A DNA stretch of 9,864 nt, taken from assembly GCA_958453575.1 (NCBI GenBank), contig CAUDYH010000027.1, positions 1 to 9,864 of the forward strand, written 5' to 3'. This document shows positions 1 through 5,702 of this stretch, one piece after another. The DNA is from an uncultured Collinsella sp. (GTDB lineage: Bacteria > Actinomycetota > Coriobacteriia > Coriobacteriales > Coriobacteriaceae). Under the pieces are notes generated by a model. That model saw only the letters and a program-made list of their open reading frames with translations, had not been told where the DNA came from and did not search any database. Position 1 is the stretch's first letter. Each line of letters begins with the position of its first letter. The position numbers and the translations under genes are program-made.

Positions 1-2
1 GG

Positions 3-941
3 CTAGAGGGCACCGAAGAGGATGGCGTAGGTAGTGGATTCGCCGAGCTTGAGCTCGTCGCCGGGATTGAGTTGGGCGGAACGGCCGGGCTCGACCTGAA
101 TGCAGACGCGCGTGGCCCCGTTTACCACCACGGTTCCGTTGGTGGACGACAAGTCCTCGACGTGCCAGATATTTTGAGCATCGCACCAGATATGGGCATG
201 GCGGGCCGAGACATCGTCGCCGACGTCGGTAATATCGCCCTCACCAGTGGCCAGCGCGCCAATCTCAACACCCTGCTCACTCGGCTGAATCCAGCGCGGG
301 GCGCTCACGACAAAACTGTTTTGTACGCGCAGCAAGCCCAAGGGGTGCGCCGGGGCGGGTTCGCGTTCGCCCGCAGTCAGCGACATGCCAAGCGAACGCG
401 GCGTGGATGTGCCTCCGCCACAGGTCGCGTGCGCGTAGTCGATAGCATAGTTCACCGAGGACCGCACATCCGCCGAACAGCCGACGGCGACAAACAGCAC
501 CAGCACGGCCTCGGCGCGCTCGGCAGGCATGAGTTCTGCCGCCTGGGACAGGCGATCGAGCGCGTTGCGATAGAGATTCGTGTCTTGGTGGCACTCTTCG
601 AGCGCGCGTACCATCGGTTCACCTGCAGGACCGCACACCATATTGATCACAGCCGTGGAGTCCATGGGATTGCGCTGGCGCAGGGCCAGTTGCGACATAA
701 TACGCGCAGCCGAGGTACCGTATTCGGCAAAGTAGCGCTGCTGAAGCGTGCCGACCGGCGCGCGAACGATAAAGCGGGAAACCCAAGAGCGATCGGCGGC
801 TCGGCTCTGCGGGCTGCGGCCGTCGGCGAGCGGACGGGACGAAAGCACCAGGCCGCACAGCTCGATATGGCTCAGATGCGCCGCGCGCTTAAAGATGTCA
901 AACATGGCCCCGCATGGGGTGAGCTCAACTTGAGATGCCAT
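3..941 (-). CDS. FHA-domain protein, third gene of a kinase operon
   Basis: A 312-residue protein, complete: the TAG stop lies at the left edge of the window. A C-terminal forkhead-associated (FHA) domain spans about residues 222-310, shown by SARH (245-248) and SSTNGT (265-270) followed by VVNG. FHA domains bind phosphothreonine peptides, so the likely role is a cytosolic reader of the kinase encoded just upstream. The arginine normally found in the early Gly-Arg motif appears to be Ala229, which may weaken phosphopeptide binding. Residues 1-200 match no family I recognise; they are mostly helical in character, with several cysteines (10, 29, 103, 117, 155, 174), and have no signal peptide or clear membrane segment. 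The start is well supported: AAGGAGG lies 8 bases upstream, inside the end of the kinase gene, and only 3 bases separate the two genes. FHA identity is sure; partner and role are inferred. Confidence 0.9.
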   Translation of the reverse strand: MASQVELTPCGAMFDIFKRAAHLSHIELCGLVLSSRPLADGRSPQSRAADRSWVSRFIVRAPVGTLQQRYFAEYGTSAARIMSQLALRQRNPMDSTAVINMVCGPAGEPMVRALEECHQDTNLYRNALDRLSQAAELMPAERAEAVLVLFVAVGCSADVRSSVNYAIDYAHATCGGGTSTPRSLGMSLTAGEREPAPAHPLGLLRVQNSFVVSAPRWIQPSEQGVEIGALATGEGDITDVGDDVSARHAHIWCDAQNIWHVEDLSSTNGTVVVNGATRVCIQVEPGRSAQLNPGDELKLGESTTYAILFGAL

Positions 942-944
942 GAC

Positions 945-2789
945 CTAGGCCTCCTTGGTCGTAGAAATAGAATCGGACGATACTTCGACAGGTCCGCCAA
1001 AAGTACGGGCAGCTGCGGCTCCACCGGCAAGCGGAGTCGCCATCTGGGCTTTTGTGCGTCGCGGTGCCGAAACGGGAAGTTCAAAGGCAAAGCCCATCGC
1101 AAGCAAAAACCACGTAAGCGTATAGGTTGCAACCAGAGCGGCAACAAGGCCGCCCATCACGGCGCGTTGGGAAAATACGCTACATGCAGCCACAACCAGC
1201 ACCGGAACCTCGCAGGCAGAAAGCGCAAGCACACCCTGCAGGAACCCCGAGCGCCGATCACGCGCAAGTGCCCCCGCGGCAACGCCGGCTATGCCTGGCA
1301 GCGCCAACGCCAGTGCGGCAATAATACCCGGTAGCGACCCAGACCACACGAGCGATCCCAAAGTCGCCGTCACGCGAGCGCCCGACGCCAGCAGCGCGGC
1401 CGAAACCACGACCACAGCCCAAACCACGCCACAGACGACCGTCGCGCCGACCATCAGCGCGCGACGAACCGCGCGGCCGGACGCATCCATGGGGCACGGC
1501 GTGAGCGGCTCGCCGCGGAGCGAACGACCGACATTTTGCGCATAGTGGTCACAAAACGCCGAGAGCGCCGCCTCGACCGCCGCCGGCTCGGGACGATCTT
1601 TTTGATGGCTGGACAGACAGGCCGTCACCACGTCGAACAGCTGGGCATCGACAAACGCCAGCGCATCGCGCAGCTCTTCGGAATCCGGCTCAAGCCCCAG
1701 CTGCTGGGCCTGCTCGGCCGCGGCGAGCGCCACATCGGGCTCACGACGAAGCAGCTGAGTCAAATCACAACCGGGCGCATGGGCACCAATGGGATAGTCG
1801 GGCCGCGTGTCCATCTTGAGACGGTAGGGGCTCGCGATGTCGCGCGTCTTTTTGCGCGAACCCGAGGTGCCCGAAGTGCTCGGCGCGGCTTCGTATGGCG
1901 CGACGCCGGCAATGAGCTCGTAAACCGTGCTTGCCGCGGCATAGACGTCGATCGCCGGCGACATACGCAAAGCGCGCAGATCGGGAATATCGTCGGTGAG
2001 CATCTCGGGCGGGGCATAGGCAACCGTCGCGCGACGCAGCGTGGCATAACGCTCCGTAAACGACGCCTTGCCGCCGGTACCGGCCACAGCCGACGCAGGC
2101 TCGAGCGCCAGCGACGAGCCAAAGTCGATCAGGCACAGGTCAAAGGTGTCCTCGGCAAGCTGCCGGTCAAGCGGTAGACGCGCCGTGCGCACCATAATAT
2201 TAGCGGGCGAGATATCGCGATGGACAAAGCCCTCGCCCACCAGGCTCATACGGCAGAGCAGATCGAACAGGTCGCGACCCAGACGCGCCGCCACAAGCGG
2301 CGACAGGCGTCCGGCATCGTCCACGGCGAGTCGCGAACGCAAGCGGGTAAGCGTCTCGCCCTCGACCCATTCCATGACAATTGCAGGCACACCGTCGACC
2401 TCGCCCCAGCCATAGAGGCGGGGAAAGCCCTTAAGGCCCGAAAGGGCGCGATGGCATTCGTATTCCTCGCGAAACGCCGCCTTGAACTTGGCGACCAGCG
2501 CCTCGTGAGCGGTATCGTCGTCGAACTCATCGCGCGCCGGCAAGATGAGCTGCTTGAGTGCCACGGCCTCGCCTTGGGCGTTGACGGCACGCGTCACGCG
2601 GCCGATACCGCCACGGCGCATGGTGGCATCGTCGGCAAACAGCATCGTAAAACGACGCAGATAGGCAGGCAGTTCGTCCTGACCGAGCGCAATGGCCGGC
2701 TCAAACCCGTCGACACGCGCCAGGCGCAGGCCGACCATGGGATCGCGACCGAGCGATTGTGGTGTGGTGGATGCAAGATCGGTCATCAT
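945..2789 (-). CDS. Membrane Ser/Thr protein kinase (Hanks type)
   Basis: A 614-residue kinase, expected to phosphorylate Ser or Thr on cytosolic partners at the membrane. Visible motifs are a glycine loop ending GGIGRV (60-65, first loop glycine replaced by Arg58), VALK with Lys79, catalytic HRDISPAN (190-197), DFG (222-224) and APPE (259-262). The lysine usual two residues after the catalytic Asp is Ser194. About 85 residues (301-385) separate the PYEA motif from the CLSSHQKDRP segment near the end of the kinase fold, longer than usual. After residue 440 come about four hydrophobic segments (443-468, 485-508, 514-537, 544-568) and a polar cytosolic-looking tail, so there is no large extracellular sensor domain of the PASTA kind. 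The start is ATGATG; the first ATG overlaps the upstream stop in ATGA, so translation is probably coupled. The substrate is unknown; the downstream FHA protein is a plausible partner. Confidence 0.93.
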   Translation of the reverse strand: MMTDLASTTPQSLGRDPMVGLRLARVDGFEPAIALGQDELPAYLRRFTMLFADDATMRRGGIGRVTRAVNAQGEAVALKQLILPARDEFDDDTAHEALVAKFKAAFREEYECHRALSGLKGFPRLYGWGEVDGVPAIVMEWVEGETLTRLRSRLAVDDAGRLSPLVAARLGRDLFDLLCRMSLVGEGFVHRDISPANIMVRTARLPLDRQLAEDTFDLCLIDFGSSLALEPASAVAGTGGKASFTERYATLRRATVAYAPPEMLTDDIPDLRALRMSPAIDVYAAASTVYELIAGVAPYEAAPSTSGTSGSRKKTRDIASPYRLKMDTRPDYPIGAHAPGCDLTQLLRREPDVALAAAEQAQQLGLEPDSEELRDALAFVDAQLFDVVTACLSSHQKDRPEPAAVEAALSAFCDHYAQNVGRSLRGEPLTPCPMDASGRAVRRALMVGATVVCGVVWAVVVVSAALLASGARVTATLGSLVWSGSLPGIIAALALALPGIAGVAAGALARDRRSGFLQGVLALSACEVPVLVVAACSVFSQRAVMGGLVAALVATYTLTWFLLAMGFAFELPVSAPRRTKAQMATPLAGGAAAARTFGGPVEVSSDSISTTKEA

Positions 2790-3691
2790 AGGGCAAGCGC
2801 CGCCACGTTATTGTTGAAGTTGCCGAGCGCGACGTCATCATCGCCGTAATGGCCGACCCATTGACATAGGTTGGTGTAACAGCCCCACAGATTGGCATAC
2901 TGCTGATACCACTTTGACCGGGGCGAGAATGTCTGACGACCGAACTCGGCTCGAATGACAAACATCTCCCCGACCAGGCTGTCGCACGGTCTGGGATCTC
3001 CCGTAGAGTTATAGGTCGAGACCACGTCATTGGCACGAGAAACATAGCCGTCGAGCATGTTGTACTTGGTCACAAGCCAACTGTGAATGCTCTCTTCCTC
3101 AGCAGCGGAAAGGCCACCGGAGTTTGCATCGTTGTCAGTGTTGCCGCCCATCGAGCCGCCGTTTCCAGACCCTCCGGTAGAGGAACCCGCCCCAGAGCCG
3201 CCGCCCGAACTCGATGAATCCGAGCCGGAGCCAGAATTATCCGAGCTACCGGGCTTTCCGGACTGCTGGGCGTCCTGCTCCTTTTGCTGCTCGACCTTAT
3301 TCACCGTTGCCGTCACGCTATTGTTGGACAACCGATCGATGATCTTGGTGTTGGTGAGCACGATGGTTTTGCCATTGGCAAGCGTGACTTCGTTGTCCGG
3401 GGCCTCGGCGCCGTCCGCATCGTCGGTGCCAAACACAACATGCGCGACCACACTTGCCCAAGCATATCCAGTCGTGGTGCCCAAATCACTTTTGACCTCA
3501 TGCCCCACGCGCGGTTCGCGTGCGGCATGCGCCTGCATCATGGACGGCACGGTCATGCCATAGGCAGAAACGCCAGCTATGACCAGCACCAGCGAGCACG
3601 ATAGCAGTGCGTACGCCCGCGGCGCCAAGCCCAGTCGGCGTCGCATGCGCACCGCGGCGCCGCGCTTTGTCTGAGTGCCACCGGGCCGCAT
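2786..3691 (-). CDS. Membrane-anchored exported protein with Ser/Gly-rich linker
   Basis: A 301-residue protein of no family I recognise. Arg-rich residues 10-25 precede one hydrophobic segment (about 25-47), giving a signal anchor or signal peptide, so most of the protein should lie outside the cytosol. Residues 48-142 form a first region, then a low-complexity Ser/Gly/Asn/Asp linker (about 143-195), then a compact C-terminal region (196-301) rich in Trp, Tyr and Asn with cysteines at 236, 271 and 276. The start at 3691 is chosen because GGAGGAG lies 5 bases upstream. The frame stays open to an ATG at 3784, but those extra residues have no such site and would run through a leader hairpin and promoter. 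It is first in the operon and overlaps the kinase by 4 bases. A role as extracytoplasmic partner or sensor for that kinase is inferred from context only. Confidence 0.8.
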   Translation of the reverse strand: MRPGGTQTKRGAAVRMRRRLGLAPRAYALLSCSLVLVIAGVSAYGMTVPSMMQAHAAREPRVGHEVKSDLGTTTGYAWASVVAHVVFGTDDADGAEAPDNEVTLANGKTIVLTNTKIIDRLSNNSVTATVNKVEQQKEQDAQQSGKPGSSDNSGSGSDSSSSGGGSGAGSSTGGSGNGGSMGGNTDNDANSGGLSAAEEESIHSWLVTKYNMLDGYVSRANDVVSTYNSTGDPRPCDSLVGEMFVIRAEFGRQTFSPRSKWYQQYANLWGCYTNLCQWVGHYGDDDVALGNFNNNVAALAL

Positions 3692-3696
3692 GCGTT

Positions 3697-3703
3697 CTCC
3701 TCC
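3697..3703 (-). promoter_or_regulatory. Ribosome binding site that sets the 3691 start
   Basis: GGAGGAG on the minus strand, 5 bases before the ATG at 3691. It is the strongest Shine-Dalgarno match in this leader and decides between the 3691 start and the longer frame from 3784. Confidence 0.85.
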
Positions 3704-3713
3704 AACAAAAACA

Positions 3714-3731
3714 CGCCGCTCAGAAGCGGCG
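3714..3731 (-). terminator. Leader hairpin with U-rich tail, possible attenuator
   Basis: A perfect 7-bp stem (CGCCGCT with AGCGGCG) closes a 4-base loop. On the minus strand it is followed at once by TGTTTTTGTT and then by the GGAGGAG ribosome site. This is the shape of an intrinsic terminator, placed in the short leader of the kinase operon. It could end read-through transcripts from recR, or attenuate transcripts from the promoter at 3754-3762. It may instead be a simple mRNA-stabilising hairpin; the sequence alone does not decide. Confidence 0.5.
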
Positions 3732-3735
3732 CATT

Positions 3736-3757
3736 CATTCAAATCCATATTTGAGTG
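3736..3757. repeat. Inverted repeat over the kinase-operon promoter
   Basis: Arms CATTCAAAT (3736-3744) and ATTTGAGTG (3749-3757) are complementary at 8 of 9 positions, around a 4-base centre. The repeat overlaps the proposed -10 element and the expected transcription start, which is where a repressor operator would lie. No regulator is encoded nearby, so the binding protein is unknown. Confidence 0.4.
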
Positions 3758-3762
3758 TATCA
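3754..3762 (-). promoter_or_regulatory. Extended -10 promoter of the kinase operon
   Basis: TGATACACT on the minus strand matches the extended -10 pattern TGnTAnnnT and closely resembles TGCTACACT found before the right-hand kinase gene. No good -35 is seen: TTGCGC lies 19 bases upstream. The predicted start near 3747 gives a leader of about 55 bases before the 3691 ATG. Confidence 0.5.
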
Positions 3763-3775
3763 GCGAACCCAAAAG

Positions 3776-3785
3776 GTTGCGCAAC
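3776..3785. repeat. Palindrome GTTGCGCAAC, site 1
   Basis: A perfect 10-bp palindrome upstream of the kinase-operon -10, in the region a -35 would occupy. It resembles the core of the palindrome at 3846-3861, GTTGCACAAC. Together they may be paired operator sites; the binding protein is unknown. Confidence 0.35.
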
Positions 3786-3845
3786 GAATGGGCAAATTAA
3801 GGATGCGAGCGGAAGCGTCCATGCGATAAGCGGATACGAAGCATC

Positions 3846-3861
3846 TTTGTTGCACAACAAA
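3846..3861. repeat. Palindrome with TTTGTTG and CAACAAA arms, site 2
   Basis: Seven-base arms match perfectly around a CA centre. The inner ten bases, GTTGCACAAC, differ from site 1 by one base, and the centres are about 73 bp apart, close to seven helical turns. It lies downstream of recR and upstream of the kinase operon. It could be an operator, or part of the 3' end of the recR transcript. Confidence 0.35.
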
Positions 3862-3869
3862 CTCACAGT

Positions 3870-3899
3870 CGCACGGGGAAATTATGACTACCCCGTGCG
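3870..3899 (-). terminator. GC-rich hairpin downstream of recR
   Basis: Arms CGCACGGGG and CCCCGTGCG pair perfectly over 9 bp around a 12-base AT-rich loop, about 40 bases past the recR stop. A stem this strong in this place suggests a transcript end. The bases that follow on the minus strand are not a real U tract, so intrinsic termination is uncertain and an RNA-stabilising role is possible. Confidence 0.4.
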
Positions 3900-3936
3900 T
3901 CGCGAGGAAAACATACGGCAGGAGCAGGCTCGCCAC

Positions 3937-4533
3937 CTAAATCGCGCGACGGGCCTCGATGGCGCGGCCAAGTGTAAGCTCGTCGGCATACTCCAGGTCG
4001 CCGCCCACGGGCAGGCCGCTCGCCAGACGCGACACCTCGACGCCCAGCGGCTTGATAGTGCGGGCCAGGTAGCTCGCCGTGGTCTCGCCCTCGATGTTGG
4101 GGTTGGTGGCGATGATGACCTCATGGATATCCTCGTGGCCCAGGCGCGCCAGCAGCTCGCGAATGTGCAACTGCTCGGGACCAATCTTGTCCATGGGGCT
4201 GATCACGCCGCCCAGCACATGGTACAGGCCATGGTAGCTGCCCGTGCGCTCGATTGCCTGGACGTCGCGCGGCTCGCCCACCACGCAAATGCGAGTGGTA
4301 TCGCGCATCGGGTCCTGGCAGATGGAGCACTCGTCGGCCGTGGCGTAGTTAAAGCAACGGCTGCAAAAGTGGACCTCCTGCTTGACCTCCAGGATGGCCT
4401 CGGCCAGGCGGCGGGCCTCCTCGGCATCGGCCTCGAGCAGGTAATAGGCGATGCGCTGGGCCGACTTGGGACCAATGCCCGGCAGACGGCCCAGCTCATC
4501 GAGCAGTTTTTGCAGACTGTGATTCGCACTCAT
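3937..4533 (-). CDS. recR: Recombination mediator protein RecR
   Basis: A 198-residue protein, close to the usual family length of about 200. With RecO and RecF it helps load RecA on single-stranded gaps during recombinational repair. Order of parts: a helix-hairpin-helix with [11 protein letters not shown] (17-27), a four-cysteine zinc module (Cys57, 60, 69, 72), a Toprim fold from about 81 ([10 protein letters not shown]), the family motif [15 protein letters not shown] (143-157), and the C-terminal [13 protein letters not shown] (173-185). All the key residues are present. The gene follows ebfC by 13 bases, as in the conserved dnaX-ebfC-recR group. The ATG sits in an AT repeat and has no recognisable Shine-Dalgarno, so translation is probably coupled to ebfC. 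The family is certain. Confidence 0.97.
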   Translation of the reverse strand: MSANHSLQKLLDELGRLPGIGPKSAQRIAYYLLEADAEEARRLAEAILEVKQEVHFCSRCFNYATADECSICQDPMRDTTRICVVGEPRDVQAIERTGSYHGLYHVLGGVISPMDKIGPEQLHIRELLARLGHEDIHEVIIATNPNIEGETTASYLARTIKPLGVEVSRLASGLPVGGDLEYADELTLGRAIEARRAI

Positions 4534-4546
4534 ATATATGCGTGTC

Positions 4547-4867
4547 TTAGAACGGCATGCCCGGGATGTTGAGGCCGCCGGTGATGGCGCCCATCTGCTT
4601 GTTGGCGAGCTCGTTGACGCCGCGGACGGCCTCGTTGACGGCAGCCATGATCATATCCTGCAGCATATCGACGTCCTCGGGATCGAGGGCATCGGGATCG
4701 ATGGTGAGGTTGACGAGCTCCATCTCGCCGTTAACGGTCACCTTGACCATGCCGCCGCCGGCAGAGGCGTCGACGGTCTGGGACTTGAGGTTCTCCTGCG
4801 CGGCGGCAAGCTGCTCCTGCATCTTGCGAGCCTGCTTCATCATCTGCTGCATGTTCATACCGGCCAT
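4547..4867 (-). CDS. ebfC: Nucleoid-associated protein of the YbaB/EbfC family
   Basis: A 106-residue protein, matching the family's usual 100-110. The N-terminal Met/Gln-rich helix ([16 protein letters not shown], 4-19), the beta segment with [15 protein letters not shown] (37-51), the [18 protein letters not shown] stretch (56-73) and the GLNIPGM end (98-104) are hallmarks. Family members bind DNA as dimers and affect nucleoid structure and gene expression; the precise role here is unknown. The ATG at 4867 has AAAGGAG 5 bases upstream. It is followed closely by recR. The usual upstream partner dnaX is about 0.8 kb away because of an intervening plus-strand gene, and an extended -10 lies about 75 bases upstream, so ebfC-recR may have its own promoter. 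Confidence 0.95.
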   Translation of the reverse strand: MAGMNMQQMMKQARKMQEQLAAAQENLKSQTVDASAGGGMVKVTVNGEMELVNLTIDPDALDPEDVDMLQDMIMAAVNEAVRGVNELANKQMGAITGGLNIPGMPF

Positions 4868-4942
4868 GATGGCTCCTTTACGTGCGGCCGCGCGACAAGC
4901 TGCAAGGGCAGCCGGAGCACGGCGGGACTTTCAAACTCAAAA

Positions 4943-4951
4943 ATCGTACCA
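4943..4951 (-). promoter_or_regulatory. Candidate extended -10 promoter for ebfC-recR
   Basis: TGGTACGAT on the minus strand fits TGnTAnnaT, and its predicted start gives a leader of about 70 bases before ebfC. No -35 is clear. A local promoter would make sense because dnaX, the usual upstream gene, is separated by an opposite-strand gene. Confidence 0.4.
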
Positions 4952-5029
4952 CGGCGCGCTGCGAGAGAGCGGGGCGGACGTGTTACCTCAGTCGATATAC
5001 ATGTCCTGGAGTGCAAGCCGCACCCATAG

Positions 5030-5064
5030 ATTATGCAAAGTTGAATAATTCGCATCTGCATAAT
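5030..5064. repeat. Inverted repeat ATTATGCA / TGCATAAT
   Basis: Perfect 8-bp arms at 5030-5037 and 5057-5064 around a 19-base AT-rich spacer. It lies in the divergent region between ebfC (minus) and the 5208 gene (plus), so it could be a two-half-site operator or a promoter-proximal hairpin. The arms also resemble -10 sequences (CATAAT) on both strands. Confidence 0.35.
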
Positions 5065-5114
5065 ATTGAAAGCTAAATCTTGTAGAGCCGGAATCCGACA
5101 TTTAATGCGTACCA

Positions 5115-5130
5115 CTAAATGGCTAAATGC
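5115..5130 (+). repeat. Tandem 8-mer CTAAATGG / CTAAATGC
   Basis: Two adjacent 8-base copies differ only at the last base, and a third CTAAAT lies at 5073-5078. The pair is about 38 bases upstream of the TATAAT at 5168, on the side where activators bind. Function is not known, and chance occurrence in AT-rich sequence is possible. Confidence 0.25.
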
Positions 5131-5167
5131 CGAGCCACTGCTCGAGGCGGCGCTCATGACGGCGGGG

Positions 5168-5173
5168 TATAAT
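5168..5173 (+). promoter_or_regulatory. Promoter -10 (TATAAT) for the 5208 gene
   Basis: A perfect TATAAT preceded by GGGG, about 35 bases before the ATG at 5208. No consensus -35 is found 16-18 bases upstream. The predicted start near 5180 gives a leader of about 28 bases that contains GGAGG 6 bases before the start codon. Confidence 0.6.
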
Positions 5174-5207
5174 TTGATTGCAATAGATAGCAATTTGGAG
5201 GTGCCCC

Positions 5208-5681
5208 ATGAATGCCCCCGACGTGCTCCAAAACATCCGCTCAAAACACCCCGTTGCATATGTGGTTCTCTATCTCTTTGTCGGCTGGGCATTGCTGGTT
5301 ATCATCACCCATGCTATAGCCTTTGGAGCAGAACTACTGATAGCCAGCTCGGACCAGCCCGTCGTCAAATGGGAAGCGACCGATGAGTGCACCGACGGAA
5401 CTCGAACCATTTACTACAACAGCCCGTCCCTCTACCAAGAGTTCAAGGTCAAGATAAAGGACTCCAAGATTGTCGATGCCGAACTAGGCGCTTTCTTGAC
5501 AATCGGAGCAACCGTCAACGCCGAGCAAGTCGAGCACACGGACAGCCATGCGACGTATCGTATCGACCTCAGCATCCTAGGCCGACCGTCACGTACCTGT
5601 CTGCTCGAATGCGAGATACGCGGCACCGCGTTGCACATGTCCGAAATACAGATGCGCCCGGGCAAAGAGATCTCTTCTTGA
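5208..5681 (+). CDS. Small single-pass membrane protein, unknown function
   Basis: A 157-residue protein I cannot assign to a family. A short N-terminal stretch is followed by one long hydrophobic segment (about 16-45), then a soluble domain (46-157) that looks beta-rich, with alternating hydrophobic and charged residues and cysteines at 61, 131 and 135. Orientation is not certain; the positive N-terminal flank (Arg11, Lys13) favours the C-terminal domain outside. The start is well supported by GGAGG 6 bases upstream and by a TATAAT promoter. It lies on the opposite strand from dnaX and ebfC, between two genes that are usually adjacent, and converges on dnaX with a 21-base gap and no visible terminator. 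Base composition differs from its neighbours: 28 of 60 G or C from 5221, against 44 of 60 in dnaX from 7141. This is compatible with later insertion. Confidence 0.75.
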   Translation: MNAPDVLQNIRSKHPVAYVVLYLFVGWALLVIITHAIAFGAELLIASSDQPVVKWEATDECTDGTRTIYYNSPSLYQEFKVKIKDSKIVDAELGAFLTIGATVNAEQVEHTDSHATYRIDLSILGRPSRTCLLECEIRGTALHMSEIQMRPGKEISS

Positions 5682-5702
5682 GCAGCATACCCGCCCGCAC
5701 GG

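Larger units (their letters stand above)
4868..5207. other. Intergenic region between ebfC and the 5208 gene
   Basis: 340 bases without a supported gene. It holds the ebfC leader and a candidate ebfC promoter (minus), an 8-bp inverted repeat, a tandem 8-mer, and a TATAAT promoter for the plus-strand gene. From about 5000 rightwards it is much richer in A+T than the flanking housekeeping genes: the 60 bases from 5041 contain 22 G or C by hand count. No tRNA, 4.5S RNA or riboswitch that I recognise is present. Open frames crossing it on the minus strand lack a ribosome site and a recognisable protein. Confidence 0.7.

Noticed and set aside
72..1334. Long plus-strand open frame (420 codons) opposite the FHA and kinase genes
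   Set aside because: Fully antisense to two well-supported genes, rich in Arg, Gly and His as expected from reverse-strand reading of high-GC genes, with no recognisable domain.
3692..3784. Longer start for the exported protein at 3784
   Set aside because: No ribosome site there; the added residues would cover the promoter and leader hairpin, while 3691 has GGAGGAG at ideal spacing.
3607..4572. Plus-strand open frame (321 codons) opposite recR
   Set aside because: Antisense to recR, which has all its family motifs; the product has low-complexity Ala/Leu/Gly composition and no ribosome site.
4855..5292. Minus-strand open frame (145 codons) upstream of ebfC
   Set aside because: Overlaps the ebfC start and the plus-strand gene; no ribosome site or recognisable domain.
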